A stretch of 64,000 bases of DNA from Actinocorallia herbida (GCF_003751225.1 NZ_RJKE01000001.1:3906001-3970000); one strand, 5' to 3'; counted from the stretch's first letter, positions 34,314-43,747 are shown. The notes: a model not told the origin generated them from the sequence alone. A program made the numbers and translations.

Positions 34314-35033
34314 TCAGACGATGAGGCCGCCGGTGACGCGGAGGTTCTGGCCGGTGATCCAGGCGGAGTCGGGTCCGGCGAGGAAGGCGACGACCGCGGC
34401 GATGTCGGCGGGCTCGCCGAGCCGTCCCAGGGCGGTGAGGAGCCTGGTCTGCTCCAGGGCCTCGGGCGGGTTGGCGGCGTGCAGCAGGTCGGTGTCGGTC
34501 GCGCCCGGCGAGACGGTGTTCACGGTGATGCCCCGGGGGCCGAACTCGCGGGCGGCCACGGCGGTGAACTGCTCGAGGGCGGCCTTGCTCGCCGCGTAGA
34601 GCGCGATCCCGGGAGCGGGCAGGACCGTGTTGAGCGTCGAGATGTTGATGACGCGCCCGCCGTCGCGCAGCACCGTCGCCGCCCGGCCCATCGCCAGCAG
34701 CGGGAAGCGCGCGTTCACCGCCATCACCCGGTCGAAGTCCGCGGCGGTCACCTCGCCGATGAGCCGGGGCGGGTTGATCGCCGCGTTGTTCACCAGGATG
34801 TCGAGCCCGTCGCCGACCGGGCCGAACAGCGCGTCGACGCTCTCCGGATCGGCGAGGTCGGCCCGGACCGCCACGACGCCGGCCAGTTCCGCGGTGAGCG
34901 CTTCGGCGGCCTCCCGGTCGTGCACGTATCCGAAGACGACGCGCGCCCCCTCGTCGACCAGCCTCCGAACGATGGCCCGTCCGATGCCCCGTGAGCCGCC
35001 GGTCACCAGTGCCGTCTTCCCCTTGAGCGTCAT
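34314..35033 (-). CDS. Short-chain dehydrogenase/reductase
   Basis: A 239-residue classical SDR: cofactor loop TGGSRGIG, NNAA in the fourth strand, catalytic Ser in NISTLN, YxxxK as YAASKAA and a C-terminal TGQNLRVTGG. It reduces or oxidises an alcohol or ketone with NAD(P)H. It is convergent with the XRE-cupin gene and has a 17-bp palindrome just upstream of its start. The specific substrate is unknown. Confidence 0.92.
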   Translation of the reverse strand: MTLKGKTALVTGGSRGIGRAIVRRLVDEGARVVFGYVHDREAAEALTAELAGVVAVRADLADPESVDALFGPVGDGLDILVNNAAINPPRLIGEVTAADFDRVMAVNARFPLLAMGRAATVLRDGGRVINISTLNTVLPAPGIALYAASKAALEQFTAVAAREFGPRGITVNTVSPGATDTDLLHAANPPEALEQTRLLTALGRLGEPADIAAVVAFLAGPDSAWITGQNLRVTGGLIV

Positions 35034-35051
35034 ACCGCGTGACGGTAGCCG

Positions 35052-35068
35052 GACACCGGTCCGGTGTC
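35052..35068. promoter_or_regulatory. 17-bp palindrome GACACCGG-T-CCGGTGTC
   Basis: Perfect 8+8 inverted repeat with one central base, 18 bases upstream of the SDR start. The position fits an operator over the SDR promoter; no dedicated regulator gene adjoins. Confidence 0.6.
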
Positions 35069-35301
35069 TCGCGCGAACGCGAACATCTCACCCGGGCATG
35101 GCCGCCGAGCGGGCGTCGCCGACCGATCGCGGGCCGGAGGACGGAGGCCCGCGAGTGATCCTCCCCAGTGCCGGAGGTGACGCCTCACCGCGGTTCGTCG
35201 GCGGGCGGGGTGTCCTTTAAGTGTTCGCCAAGTGGTGCGGCGCAGAGTGGGGGTCGACCGGGTGGGGAGGCCGTCCGGCGGTAGGCGAGGAGAACGAGGG
35301 A

Positions 35302-35925
35302 ATGGTGACGTCCGTGGGGGTTCGGGGGCTGGGTGCGGGGCTGGTGGGCGGCGGGGGAGTGCTGTTCGCGGTCGGGAACGTGCTGCACCCGCTGGAGCAC
35401 AACGCGGCGGCGCACGCTGCGGCCACCTGGGAGGCGGCGCACCTGATCTTCGGCCTGGGTGGGCTGCTCGTGGCGGCGGGCCTGCCGCTGGTCCTGGCCG
35501 TGGGCGGGGTCGTCAGGCCGTCGCGGATCGTCATGACGGGCGGGGTGCTGTTCGCGCTCGCGTTCGCCGCGCTCGGGCCGGGTGCCTGGTTCGAGGCCTT
35601 CGTCGCCCCGCTGCCGGGGGACGTGGCGGCCGGCCTCGAAAAGGGGGCGGGCGGCACGGTCAACGCGGTCGCGGGGAGCGTGTGGATCCTGGCGATGCTG
35701 ATCCTGGGCGGCGGGCTGGCCCGGAGCGGGTCGCGCGGGTCGGTGCGGCTGGCGGGGGCCGGTCTCATCCTCACCACGGTCGTCATGATCGGCGGGCCCG
35801 GCATCCCGGTGAAGGAAGGGCTGTGGATCATCCCGGGGACGGTCGTGGCAGGGCTGTCCCTGGTGCTGCTCGCGCTGGCCGCGGTCCGGCGGCCGGAGCG
35901 GGCGGCCGCCGAGATCCCCGTCTGA
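35302..35925 (+). CDS. Multi-span membrane protein of unknown function
   Basis: A 207-residue protein with about six hydrophobic segments (e.g. GLGAGLVGGGGVLFAVGNVL, LIFGLGGLLVAAGLPLVLAV, SVWILAMLILGGGLA). No transport or enzyme signature. His residues at HPLEHNAAAHAA lie after the first span and could bind metal or haem, which is speculation. ATG 35302 is preceded by GAGGAG/GAGGGA; the frame is open from 35221 but the earlier part is hydrophilic. Confidence 0.8.
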   Translation: MVTSVGVRGLGAGLVGGGGVLFAVGNVLHPLEHNAAAHAAATWEAAHLIFGLGGLLVAAGLPLVLAVGGVVRPSRIVMTGGVLFALAFAALGPGAWFEAFVAPLPGDVAAGLEKGAGGTVNAVAGSVWILAMLILGGGLARSGSRGSVRLAGAGLILTTVVMIGGPGIPVKEGLWIIPGTVVAGLSLVLLALAAVRRPERAAAEIPV

Positions 35926-35939
35926 CGGTGGCCGTGCCG

Positions 35940-35967
35940 CGATGCCGGCCGGGATCGTCCGGCATCG
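35940..35967. terminator. 9-bp hairpin after the membrane protein
   Basis: CGATGCCGG/CCGGCATCG stem (35940-35948 with 35959-35967), 15 bases after the stop codon; likely terminator. Confidence 0.6.
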
Positions 35968-35987
35968 TGTCCTTCCGATGGATTCCG

Positions 35988-36025
35988 CCACAGGCCCGCG
36001 CGTCACTAGACTCGCGGGCCTGTGG
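35988..36025. terminator. 13-bp hairpin upstream of the AfsR-like gene
   Basis: Perfect arms 35988-36000 and 36013-36025 around a 12-base loop. It lies 26 bases before the start codon of the AfsR-like gene. It may be a second terminator or a leader structure affecting that gene. Confidence 0.6.
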
Positions 36026-36051
36026 TGTCGCCGCCGGAGGAGGCACGGGGC

Positions 36052-39000
36052 ATGGACATGCGGGTGCTCGGCCCCGTCGAGGTGTGGCGGGACGGCGCGG
36101 CGATCGATGTGGGCAGCCCGAAGCAGCGGACCGTGCTGGCCCTGCTCGCCGCCGTCGCGCCGCGCCCGGTCTCGGTGGACCGGCTCATCGAGGAGATCTG
36201 GGAGGGCAGCCCGCCGCCGCGCCCGCTCGGGTCGCTCCAGGTGTACGTGTCGAACCTGCGCCGCGCGCTCGAGCCCGCCCGACGGCCTGGGGCCCCCGCC
36301 ACGGTCCTGGTCACCGCGCCGCCCGGATACGCGCTGCGCGTGGATGAGCGGCTGGACCGGGTCAGGTTCGAACGCGCGGCGGCGCTGGGGCACGACCTGC
36401 TCGCGGCCGGGGACAACACGGGGGCGCGCGGCGCGCTCGCCGAGGCGCTCGACCTGTGGCGCGGGGAGCCTTACGCCGACGTGCCCGTCGCGGCGCTGGG
36501 GCCGGAGACGGAACGGCTGCTCAAGCTGCGGATGCTCGCGGCCGAGGACCTGTGGGCCGCGGAGGTCGCCCTCGGCCGGCATCGGGCCGCCGTGCCCGCG
36601 CTGCGCCGCCTGGCCGTGGAGCATCCGCTGCGCGAGCGCGTCTGGGAACTGCTCGTCGTCGCGCTGTACCGGTCCGGCCACCAGGCCGAGGCGCTGAGCG
36701 CGCTCCGCGAGGTGCGCCTCCGCCTCGCCGACGACCTGGGCATCGACCCCGGTCCGGCGCTCCGCGCGCTGGAGACCGACGTCCTGCGCCAGGCCCCGCA
36801 CCTGGACCCGCCACCCGTCACGCCGCCGCCCCGCCTTCCGACGGCCGGGGGACCGCCCGGCGCGGGGTCGTCCGGGTTCGTGTCGGTCGACGGATCGGCC
36901 GACGCGGGTCCCTCCCGGTACTCGACGGCCGAGGGCTCGCCCGTCGCGGGGCGGTCCTGGCCGACGTCGCAGCAGGCGGCCGAGCCCGCCGAAGTCCTCG
37001 TCGGCAGGGCGGACCCCCTCGCGGCGCTCGTGACGGCCGGGCGTACCGCACTCGCGGGACGCGGCGGGATCGTCGTCGTCTCCGGCGAGCCCGGCATCGG
37101 CAAGAGCCGGCTGCTGCGCGAGTTCACCCGGCCCGCCCCGTCCGGCGCGGCGAGACCGCGGCCGATCACGGTGGCGGGCGACCCGGAGGGCACGCCGCCG
37201 TGGCACGGGTGGCACACCGTCCTTGCGGGGCTCGGCGCCGCACTGCCGGACACGTCCGGCACCGACCCGGACGTGGCCCGCTGGAACGTCGTCCAGACGG
37301 TCCGGACCGCGCTGGCCGCCGCCCCCGAACCCGTCGCCCTGGTCTTCGACGACCTCCAATGGCTCGACAGCCCGTCCCTCCAGGTCCTCGCCGCCCTCGC
37401 CGACACGCTCCCCGATCTGCCCTGCTGCCTCCTGGCCGCGACCCGCGACACCCCGCCCGCCGACGGCCCCCTCGCCGCGGCCCTCGCCGCCCTCACCCGA
37501 GCCGGCGCCACCCGCCTGACCCTTCACCGCTTCACCCTCACCGAGACCCACCACTACGTGCGGGCGGTCACCGCCCTCCCCCTCCCCGCCGACCAGCTCG
37601 CGGCCCTCCACACCCGTACCGAAGGCAACCCCCTGTTCCTCCGCGAGATGACCCGCCTCCTCGCTGAAACCGCCCGACCCGGCGCGACCCCCGCCCCCAC
37701 CGGGCCCGCTTGGACCACCATCCTCGCCGCCGCCCGAACCCGCCGCCCTTCCGACCTCGAGAGCCCCCGGCCCGCCCATCCCGAGCCGAACGACCGGCCT
37801 TCCGACCCGACGCTGGAAGCCCGAGAGCCCGACGGCACGAGTGACGGCCGGGAGCCTGGCGATCTGGGGGAGCGGCAGGAGTCCGACGGTGCGCGCGACG
37901 GGCGGATGCCCGGTGCCATCGGCAAGGGTCGGGCATCCGACGCGTCGCGCGAGCGCCGGGAGGCTGACAGTGCCCGTGAGGGCCGGGAGCCGGGCGATCC
38001 GGGGGGAGGTCGGGCATCCGACGCGTTGCGGGACGATCGAGTCTCCGGTGCCGGGAGCGGTGGGGTGGGGGTGGGCGTGGAGGTTTCCGGTGGGGGTCGG
38101 GGTCTCGTGGTGCCGGGCGATCTGCGGGGGGTGCTCGCGGGGGTTCCCGAGGGGATTCGGGATGTGGTGCGGGTGCGGGTGGCGGCGTTGCCGGAGGAGG
38201 TGCGGGGGGTGCTCCAAGCGGCGGCCGTGCTCGGGCAGCGGGTCGATGTGGAGCTGTTGGGGCGGGTTTGCGGGCTTGATCCGGAGAAGGCGTTGGATCT
38301 GGTGGACGTCGCCGTGATCCACCGGGTGCTGGAGGAGGACGCGGAGGCGATCGGGCAGGTGCGGTTCGGGCACGCGCTGGTGCGGGACGCGATCCTCGCC
38401 GATCTGCGGCCGGGGCGGAGGGCCGCCCTGCACCTGAAGGCCGCCGACGCGCTGGCCGAGGACGGTGGGCCCGCCGCCGCGCTCGCCGCGCACCTGGACG
38501 GGGCCGCCGCGCGGATGCCGCGGCTGGCGGGCCGGGCCGTCAGGGCGGCGGAGGACGCGGCGGCCGAGGCGAGTGCCCGCAACGCGCCGATCGAGGCGGC
38601 GCGCTGGCGGGAGCGGGCGCTCCGGCTGGCGGAGACGGACCGGGAGCTGGACCACGCCCGTCGGCACGCACTGCTCGTCGCGCTCGCCGCGGCGCGGCGC
38701 GACGCCTCGGACGTCGCGGGCGCGCGGGAGGCGATGCTCGCCGCGGTCGGTATCGCCGAGGAGCTGCGCGACGAGAAGGGCGTCGCCGAGGCCCTCGTCG
38801 CCTACGGCGCGGCCACGGCCCCCGTCTGGCCGGGCCCCTTCCCCGACCCCGTCGTGCTGCACCGGATGGAGGCCAGCGCCCAGGGACTCGACGCGCTCGA
38901 CGACGGGCTCGGCGGCCTCCTGCTGGCGTGCCTGGCCGCGGAGACCGCCAAAACCGGCGATGTCCCCGGGACCCGGGCCGTCTCCGCACGGGCCGTCGCG

Positions 39001-40011
39001 CGGGCCCGCGCCGCCGGGGACGTCGGGCTGCTCGCCCGGATCCTCGGCGCCCACCTCGTCACGACCTGGGCCGCCGACACCGTCGAGACCCGGATCGAGC
39101 AGGCGCGCGAGCTCGCCGCGCTGCCCGCGGGCCCGGCCGCCGAGGCGCTCGGCCGCTGGTTCGCGGGGGTCTCCCTGCTGGAGGCCGGACGCCGCCGGGA
39201 GAGCCGCGCCGAGGTGGAGCGCAGCGGCAGGCTCGCCGAACGGCTCGGTCTGCCCGCCCTGCTCGCCCAGCAGGGGTGGTTCGCCGCGATGGAGAGCTTC
39301 GTCCGCGGCGACCTCGCCGCGGCCGAGGCGGCGACGGACCGGGCGGCGGCGCTGCACCGCAGCACCGGCATGTGGGGCGCGGACGAGTCGGTCGCCAGCC
39401 AGCTCTTCGCGCTGCGCGACGAACAGGACAGGCTGCCCGAACTCGTGCCCGCCCTCACCGCGGTCGCCGACGCCGGTATGCCGGGCATGATCGAGGGCGC
39501 CGCCCTCGGCCTGCTGCGTGCGGGCGACCTGCGCGGCGCCCGTGACGCCCTCGACCGGGCCTTCGCCGACCCCCCGCTGCCCGCCTGGGGCCTGGTCCAC
39601 TCCTGGGCGGTGCGCGCCGAGGTCTGCGCCGCCGTGGGCTCCCCGGCCCAGGTCGCCGAGGCCGAGCGCGTCCTCGCCCCGCACGCGGCCCGGATCGCCC
39701 TCGCCGGCACCGGCGTCCTCTGCCGGGGTTCCGTCGTCCGCCTCCTCGGCCTGCTCGCCGAACGCCGCGGCGACCTCCCCGCCGCCGAGGCGGCCCTGCG
39801 CTCCGCGGTCGCCCTCGAGGACGACACGGGCCTCACCCTCTGGGCCGCCCACTCCCGCGTCGCCCTCGCCCGCGTCCTTCGCCTCTCCGGCACCCCGTCG
39901 GACGCGGAACCCAGCACCCTCCTGGACCAGGCCGCCACCACCCGCGGCCTCCGCCGCCTCACCCGCACCATCACCACGGCCCGGAGCCCCGACCCCACCT
40001 CATGGTGGTAG
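36052..40011 (+). CDS. AfsR/SARP-type giant transcriptional regulator
   Basis: A 1,319-residue regulator. Domains in order: OmpR-type DNA-binding (1-95; VLGPVEVWRDG, SLQVYVSNLRRALE), bacterial transcriptional activation domain (about 100-245), a Pro/Gly-rich linker, an AAA/NACHT-like ATPase with Walker A GEPGIGKSR near residue 345 and Walker B VFDDLQWLD near 430, an unusual repeat linker (about 590-665), then a helical TPR-like C-terminus. Such proteins activate secondary metabolism or stress genes in actinomycetes. GGAGGAGG lies eight bases before ATG 36052. No biosynthetic cluster adjoins, so the target is unknown. Confidence 0.92.
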   Translation: MDMRVLGPVEVWRDGAAIDVGSPKQRTVLALLAAVAPRPVSVDRLIEEIWEGSPPPRPLGSLQVYVSNLRRALEPARRPGAPATVLVTAPPGYALRVDERLDRVRFERAAALGHDLLAAGDNTGARGALAEALDLWRGEPYADVPVAALGPETERLLKLRMLAAEDLWAAEVALGRHRAAVPALRRLAVEHPLRERVWELLVVALYRSGHQAEALSALREVRLRLADDLGIDPGPALRALETDVLRQAPHLDPPPVTPPPRLPTAGGPPGAGSSGFVSVDGSADAGPSRYSTAEGSPVAGRSWPTSQQAAEPAEVLVGRADPLAALVTAGRTALAGRGGIVVVSGEPGIGKSRLLREFTRPAPSGAARPRPITVAGDPEGTPPWHGWHTVLAGLGAALPDTSGTDPDVARWNVVQTVRTALAAAPEPVALVFDDLQWLDSPSLQVLAALADTLPDLPCCLLAATRDTPPADGPLAAALAALTRAGATRLTLHRFTLTETHHYVRAVTALPLPADQLAALHTRTEGNPLFLREMTRLLAETARPGATPAPTGPAWTTILAAARTRRPSDLESPRPAHPEPNDRPSDPTLEAREPDGTSDGREPGDLGERQESDGARDGRMPGAIGKGRASDASRERREADSAREGREPGDPGGGRASDALRDDRVSGAGSGGVGVGVEVSGGGRGLVVPGDLRGVLAGVPEGIRDVVRVRVAALPEEVRGVLQAAAVLGQRVDVELLGRVCGLDPEKALDLVDVAVIHRVLEEDAEAIGQVRFGHALVRDAILADLRPGRRAALHLKAADALAEDGGPAAALAAHLDGAAARMPRLAGRAVRAAEDAAAEASARNAPIEAARWRERALRLAETDRELDHARRHALLVALAAARRDASDVAGAREAMLAAVGIAEELRDEKGVAEALVAYGAATAPVWPGPFPDPVVLHRMEASAQGLDALDDGLGGLLLACLAAETAKTGDVPGTRAVSARAVARARAAGDVGLLARILGAHLVTTWAADTVETRIEQARELAALPAGPAAEALGRWFAGVSLLEAGRRRESRAEVERSGRLAERLGLPALLAQQGWFAAMESFVRGDLAAAEAATDRAAALHRSTGMWGADESVASQLFALRDEQDRLPELVPALTAVADAGMPGMIEGAALGLLRAGDLRGARDALDRAFADPPLPAWGLVHSWAVRAEVCAAVGSPAQVAEAERVLAPHAARIALAGTGVLCRGSVVRLLGLLAERRGDLPAAEAALRSAVALEDDTGLTLWAAHSRVALARVLRLSGTPSDAEPSTLLDQAATTRGLRRLTRTITTARSPDPTSWW
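37825..38040. repeat. Tandem repeats inside the AfsR-like gene
   Basis: Three units: 37825-37878 (54 bases, shortened), 37879-37959 and 37960-38040 (81 bases each). Units 2 and 3 share TCGGGCATCCGACGCGT at the same offset; units 1 and 3 share a nearly identical stretch at offset 21-40. All are in frame and encode a charged, Gly/Arg/Glu/Asp-rich linker. Confidence 0.75.
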
Positions 40012-40222
40012 CCCGCCCGCGCGTTCCGCCGCGAAAGCGGATCAACGGGGTCGTCCGGTAGCCTTGGGCCAGGCCCGGGTCATCGACCAGGCCGCGTGCT
40101 TCGATGGCGAGTCGGGCATTCCGGACGCAGTCGGCTGGGGAGCCGACGGGCGTCCGAACGCGGCGGTATAACCCCTTTGACCTGCTCATTCTGGTCATCG
40201 GCAGGACGAACGACAGGAAATC

Positions 40223-41059
40223 ATGGAAGTCTCGCAAGTCGCGCTGCCTGCGCCGTCCGACATCCGGCTGATCATCACGGACATGGACGGCACCCTCCTG
40301 GACGGCGCAGGGCGCGTGCCCGACGAGCTGTGGACGCTGCTGCCGCGGCTTCGCGAGCACGGGATCGTGTTCAGCCCCGCGAGCGGACGGCAGTACGCCA
40401 CCCTGGCCGCCGTGTTCGCCCGGGTCGACGACGGCATGGTCTACATCGCGGAGAACGGGGCCTATGTCGTCCGGGACGGCGCTGAACTCAGCTCCGTGAC
40501 GCTCGGGCCGGTCATCGCCGCCCACGCCGTCGAGGCCGTCCGGCGTCTGGCCCGGGAAGGCGCGGACGTCGGGGCGGTGGTCTGCGGGAAGCGCGCGGCC
40601 TACGTCGAACGGTCGGACGCCCCCTTCCTCGCGGAGATCGCCCGCTACTACCACGAGTACCGCGTCGTGGAGGATGCCACGGAGATCGACGACGAGTTCG
40701 TCAAGGTCGCCGTGTTCACCTTCGGCGCGGCGGAAGAGGCCGTCTACCCCGCCGTGCGAGCCGCCTGCCCCGACCAGCAGGTCGTCGTCTCCAGCGAGCA
40801 CTGGGTCGACGTCCTCGACCCGCTGACGGACAAGGGCGTCGCCGTGCGCAAGCTCCAGGCGGAGCTGGGCATCGGCCCCGACCAGACCATGATCTTCGGC
40901 GACTACCTCAACGACCTCGCCATGCTCGACCTCGCCACCTGGTCCTTCGCCACCGCCAACGCGCACCCCGAGGTGCTGGCCCGCGCCCGCCACCGGGCCC
41001 CGGCCAATACCGACAACGGCGTCACCCGCGTCCTCACCGAACTCCTCGACGGCCGCTGA
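40223..41059 (+). CDS. Cof-type HAD-superfamily phosphatase
   Basis: A 278-residue hydrolase with nucleophile Asp in ITDMDGTLLD, the motif II Ser in FSPASGRQ, Lys in LTDKGVAV and acidic motif GDYLNDLAML. The cap is of the Cof (C2b) type, so sugar phosphates, nucleotides or PLP are typical substrates. It is 9 bases from the convergent permease gene. A 211-base gap precedes it; apart from TTGACC near 40178 I see no strong promoter there. Confidence 0.9.
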   Translation: MEVSQVALPAPSDIRLIITDMDGTLLDGAGRVPDELWTLLPRLREHGIVFSPASGRQYATLAAVFARVDDGMVYIAENGAYVVRDGAELSSVTLGPVIAAHAVEAVRRLAREGADVGAVVCGKRAAYVERSDAPFLAEIARYYHEYRVVEDATEIDDEFVKVAVFTFGAAEEAVYPAVRAACPDQQVVVSSEHWVDVLDPLTDKGVAVRKLQAELGIGPDQTMIFGDYLNDLAMLDLATWSFATANAHPEVLARARHRAPANTDNGVTRVLTELLDGR

Positions 41060-41067
41060 CGATCCCG

Positions 41068-42327
41068 TCAGGCGCGGAGCTTGCGGGCCCCGTAGGCGGC
41101 GGCCCCAAGGGCGACCGCCCCGGCACCCCACAGGACCGACGTCACGGGGAGCGTGAAGGCGAGGACGAGGCACCCGGCCAGGCCCAGGACCGGGACGACC
41201 CGGGCAGGCCGCCCTTCGGCGGGGGAGAGGGTCCAGGCCGAGGCGTTGGCGATCGCGTAGTAGAGCAGGACGCCGAACGAGGAGAACCCGATCGCCGCGC
41301 GCAGGTCGGCGGTGGCCGCCAGCACCGCGACCACCGTGCCGACCGCGAGCTCCGCCCGCTGCGGGACGCCGAAGCGCGGGTGCACGGCGGCGAGCACGTG
41401 CGGCAGGTTCCGGTCTCGGGCCATCGCCAGGGTGGTGCGCGAGACGCCGAGGATCAGCGCGAGCAGTGAGCCGAGCGCGGCCACCGCGGCCCCGACCCGC
41501 ACCAGCGGGACCAGGACCGGCGCCCCGGCGGCGCGGACCGCGTCGGCGAGCGGGGCCTCCGCGCGCGCCAGCGGCTCGGGCCCCAGCACCGCGAGGACGG
41601 CCAGCGCCACCACGGCGTACATCGCGAGGGTGATTCCGAGCGCGAGGGAGACGGCGCGCGGGATCGTGCGGGCGGGGTCGCGGACCTCCTCGCCCAGCGT
41701 GGCGATCCGCGCATAACCGGCGAACGCGAAGAACAGCAGGCCCGCCGCCTGAAGCACCCCGAGCACCCCGGCGTCCGCGCCGACGCCCCAGCGCGCGGCG
41801 TCCGCGGCGGAACCGGTCAGGCAGACGGTGCCGACCGCGGCCAGCACCGCCAGCACGAACGCGACGATCACCCGGGTCAGCCAGGCTGCCTTCCGCACCC
41901 CGAGAAGGTTCACCGAGGTCAGCGCGACCACCGCCGCGACGGCCACCGCGTGCGCCTGGTCCGGCCACGCGTAGGCCCCGACGGTCAAGGCCATCGCCGC
42001 GCACGAGGCGGTCTTCCCGACGACGAACGCCCACCCCGCCAGGTGCCCCCAGAACGCGCCGAGCCGCTCCCGCCCGTACACATAGGTGCCGCCGGACCTC
42101 GGATACCGGGCCGCGAGCCGCGCCGAGGACGTCGCGTTGCAGTAGGCCACCACCGCGGCGAGCCCCAGCCCCAGGAGCAGCCCGGACCCCGCCGCCGCGG
42201 CGGCGGGCGCGAGCGCCGCGAAGATCCCGGCCCCGAGCATCGCGCCGAGCCCGACCACCACCGCGTCGAAGATCCCGAGACTCCGCCGCAGCTCCCCCTG
42301 CCCGGCCGAAGCCGTCGACGGGCCCAT
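41068..42327 (-). CDS. APC-family amino acid/amine permease
   Basis: A 419-residue permease with about 12 membrane spans. The N-terminal consensus VVVGLGAMLGAGIFAALAPA is the substrate-binding unwound helix, and FFAFAGYARIATLGEEV is the second family signature. It should take up or exchange amino acids or polyamines. ATG 42327 follows CAGGGATC; the open frame extends to 42369. It is divergent from the MFS gene, with palindromes in the gap. Confidence 0.9.
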   Translation of the reverse strand: MGPSTASAGQGELRRSLGIFDAVVVGLGAMLGAGIFAALAPAAAAAGSGLLLGLGLAAVVAYCNATSSARLAARYPRSGGTYVYGRERLGAFWGHLAGWAFVVGKTASCAAMALTVGAYAWPDQAHAVAVAAVVALTSVNLLGVRKAAWLTRVIVAFVLAVLAAVGTVCLTGSAADAARWGVGADAGVLGVLQAAGLLFFAFAGYARIATLGEEVRDPARTIPRAVSLALGITLAMYAVVALAVLAVLGPEPLARAEAPLADAVRAAGAPVLVPLVRVGAAVAALGSLLALILGVSRTTLAMARDRNLPHVLAAVHPRFGVPQRAELAVGTVVAVLAATADLRAAIGFSSFGVLLYYAIANASAWTLSPAEGRPARVVPVLGLAGCLVLAFTLPVTSVLWGAGAVALGAAAYGARKLRA

Positions 42328-42454
42328 GATCCCTGCCTCTCCCCGTACCGGCCACCGATCCCGGCGCACGATATCGGCCCGAGATGACGGAACGGGGTTC
42401 GGTCGCGTCCGAGGTCCCGTGCGGAGATTTCGGGCGGTATTTCGGCCTTAGCAT

Positions 42455-42484
42455 GGTCTAGACCGCTCTTTTGGAAGGTTCCAA
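42455..42484. promoter_or_regulatory. Two palindromes before the MFS gene
   Basis: GGTCTAGACC (42455-42464, perfect 10-mer) and TTGGAA-GG-TTCCAA (42471-42484). The second includes the likely ribosome site GGAAGG of the MFS gene, so binding there would block transcription or initiation. Confidence 0.6.
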
Positions 42485-42490
42485 CTCCCC

Positions 42491-43711
42491 ATGCCCTTGG
42501 CTCTGCTCGCCCTGGCCGCCGCCGCGTTCTGCATCGGCACGACCGAATTCGTCACGATGGGGCTGCTGCCCCAGATCGCAGACGGGGTCGGGGTGTCCGT
42601 GCCGCAAGCGGGCAACATCGTGTCGGCCTATGCGCTCGGCGTCGTCGTCGGCGCCCCGCTGCTCACCGGGATCGGGGCGCGTATCCCGCACAAGCGGCTG
42701 CTGCTGATGCTGTGCGGGGTGTTCGTGATCGGCAACGCGGCGTCCGCGCTCGCGCCGACGTTCGGGTGGCTCTTCGCCGCGCGCGTGTTCGCGGGCCTCC
42801 CGCACGGGGCGATCTTCGGGGTCGGCGCGGTCGTCGCCGCGCGGCTCGTCGCGCCGGAGCGGGCGGCGCGGGCCGTCTCGATGATGTTCCTCGGGCTGAC
42901 CATCGCCAACATCATCGGCGTCCCGGCGGGTACCGCGCTCGGGCAGGAGCTGGGCTGGCGGTTCACCTACCTCGCCGTCACCGTCCTCAGCCTCGTGGCC
43001 CTCGCAGGGCTCGCCCTGTTCATCCCGCACCAGCCGCGCGGGCCCAAGGCGGGCGTCCGGCACGAGCTGCGGGCCATGGGCAACACCCAGGTCGGGATCG
43101 GGCTGATCACGGCGGTCGTTGGATTCGGTGGGTTCTTCGCCGTCTACAGCTACCTCGTGCCCATGCTCACAAATGTGACAGGCATGTCCGACTCGTCGAC
43201 CACGCTGGTCCTCGCGCTCTACGGCGTCGGCATGACGCTCGGCACACTCCTGGCGGGTCCGCTGACCGACCGGGCGCTGCGCCCGACGCTGTACGCGGGG
43301 TTCCTCCTGCTCGCGGTAGGACTCGCGGTCTTCTACTTCACGGTCCACAGCACGGTGCCCGCCCTCGTGACGGTCGTCTTCATCGGCATGATGGGCTCCT
43401 TCATCACCACGCCGCTCCAGATGCTGCTCATGACCAAGGCGAAGAACGCGCCGACCATGGCCGCGGCCTCCAACCACTCGGCGTTCAACCTCGCCAACGC
43501 GGGCGGCGCCTGGCTCGGCGGCCTCGCCATCACGGCGGGCTGGGGCTGGGCCTCGCCCGCCCTCGTCGGCTCCGGCCTCGCTCTGGCGGGCCTGGCCCTC
43601 GCGTTCGTCGGCGCGGCACTCGACCGGAACCCCGACCGCGCGGAGCCGCTTCCCGAACCCGTCACCGAAGGCGCGGCGGTGCTGGAGGCGAAGGGGTCGG
43701 CGCGGCCGTAG
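42491..43711 (+). CDS. MFS drug-efflux transporter (AraJ/chloramphenicol-resistance type)
   Basis: A 406-residue, 12-span major facilitator. The start ALLALAAAAFCIGTTEFVTMG and the VFAGLPHGAIFGVG motif match the Cmx/AraJ drug:H+ antiporter group, which exports chloramphenicol, sugars or other small molecules. It is divergent from the APC permease with operator-like palindromes upstream and ends at a strong hairpin. Confidence 0.92.
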   Translation: MPLALLALAAAAFCIGTTEFVTMGLLPQIADGVGVSVPQAGNIVSAYALGVVVGAPLLTGIGARIPHKRLLLMLCGVFVIGNAASALAPTFGWLFAARVFAGLPHGAIFGVGAVVAARLVAPERAARAVSMMFLGLTIANIIGVPAGTALGQELGWRFTYLAVTVLSLVALAGLALFIPHQPRGPKAGVRHELRAMGNTQVGIGLITAVVGFGGFFAVYSYLVPMLTNVTGMSDSSTTLVLALYGVGMTLGTLLAGPLTDRALRPTLYAGFLLLAVGLAVFYFTVHSTVPALVTVVFIGMMGSFITTPLQMLLMTKAKNAPTMAAASNHSAFNLANAGGAWLGGLAITAGWGWASPALVGSGLALAGLALAFVGAALDRNPDRAEPLPEPVTEGAAVLEAKGSARP

Positions 43712-43717
43712 CCGTGC

Positions 43718-43747
43718 GGCCCCTCCGACGGGGTCGTCGGAGGGGCC
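43718..43747. terminator. 12-bp hairpin between convergent genes
   Basis: Arms 43718-43729 and 43736-43747 are perfect complements with a 6-base loop, 6 bases after the MFS stop and 17 before the convergent gene's stop codon; a bidirectional terminator. Confidence 0.8.

Noticed and set aside
35185-39852. A 1,555-codon open frame on the minus strand
   Set aside because: It is antisense to the membrane protein and the AfsR-like gene, has low-complexity Arg/Gly/Pro-rich composition and no domains; long shadow frames are expected at this GC content.
36052-40011. The AfsR-like gene as sign of a secondary-metabolite cluster
   Set aside because: No synthase, tailoring or precursor-peptide genes occur in the flanks; the regulator probably acts elsewhere.
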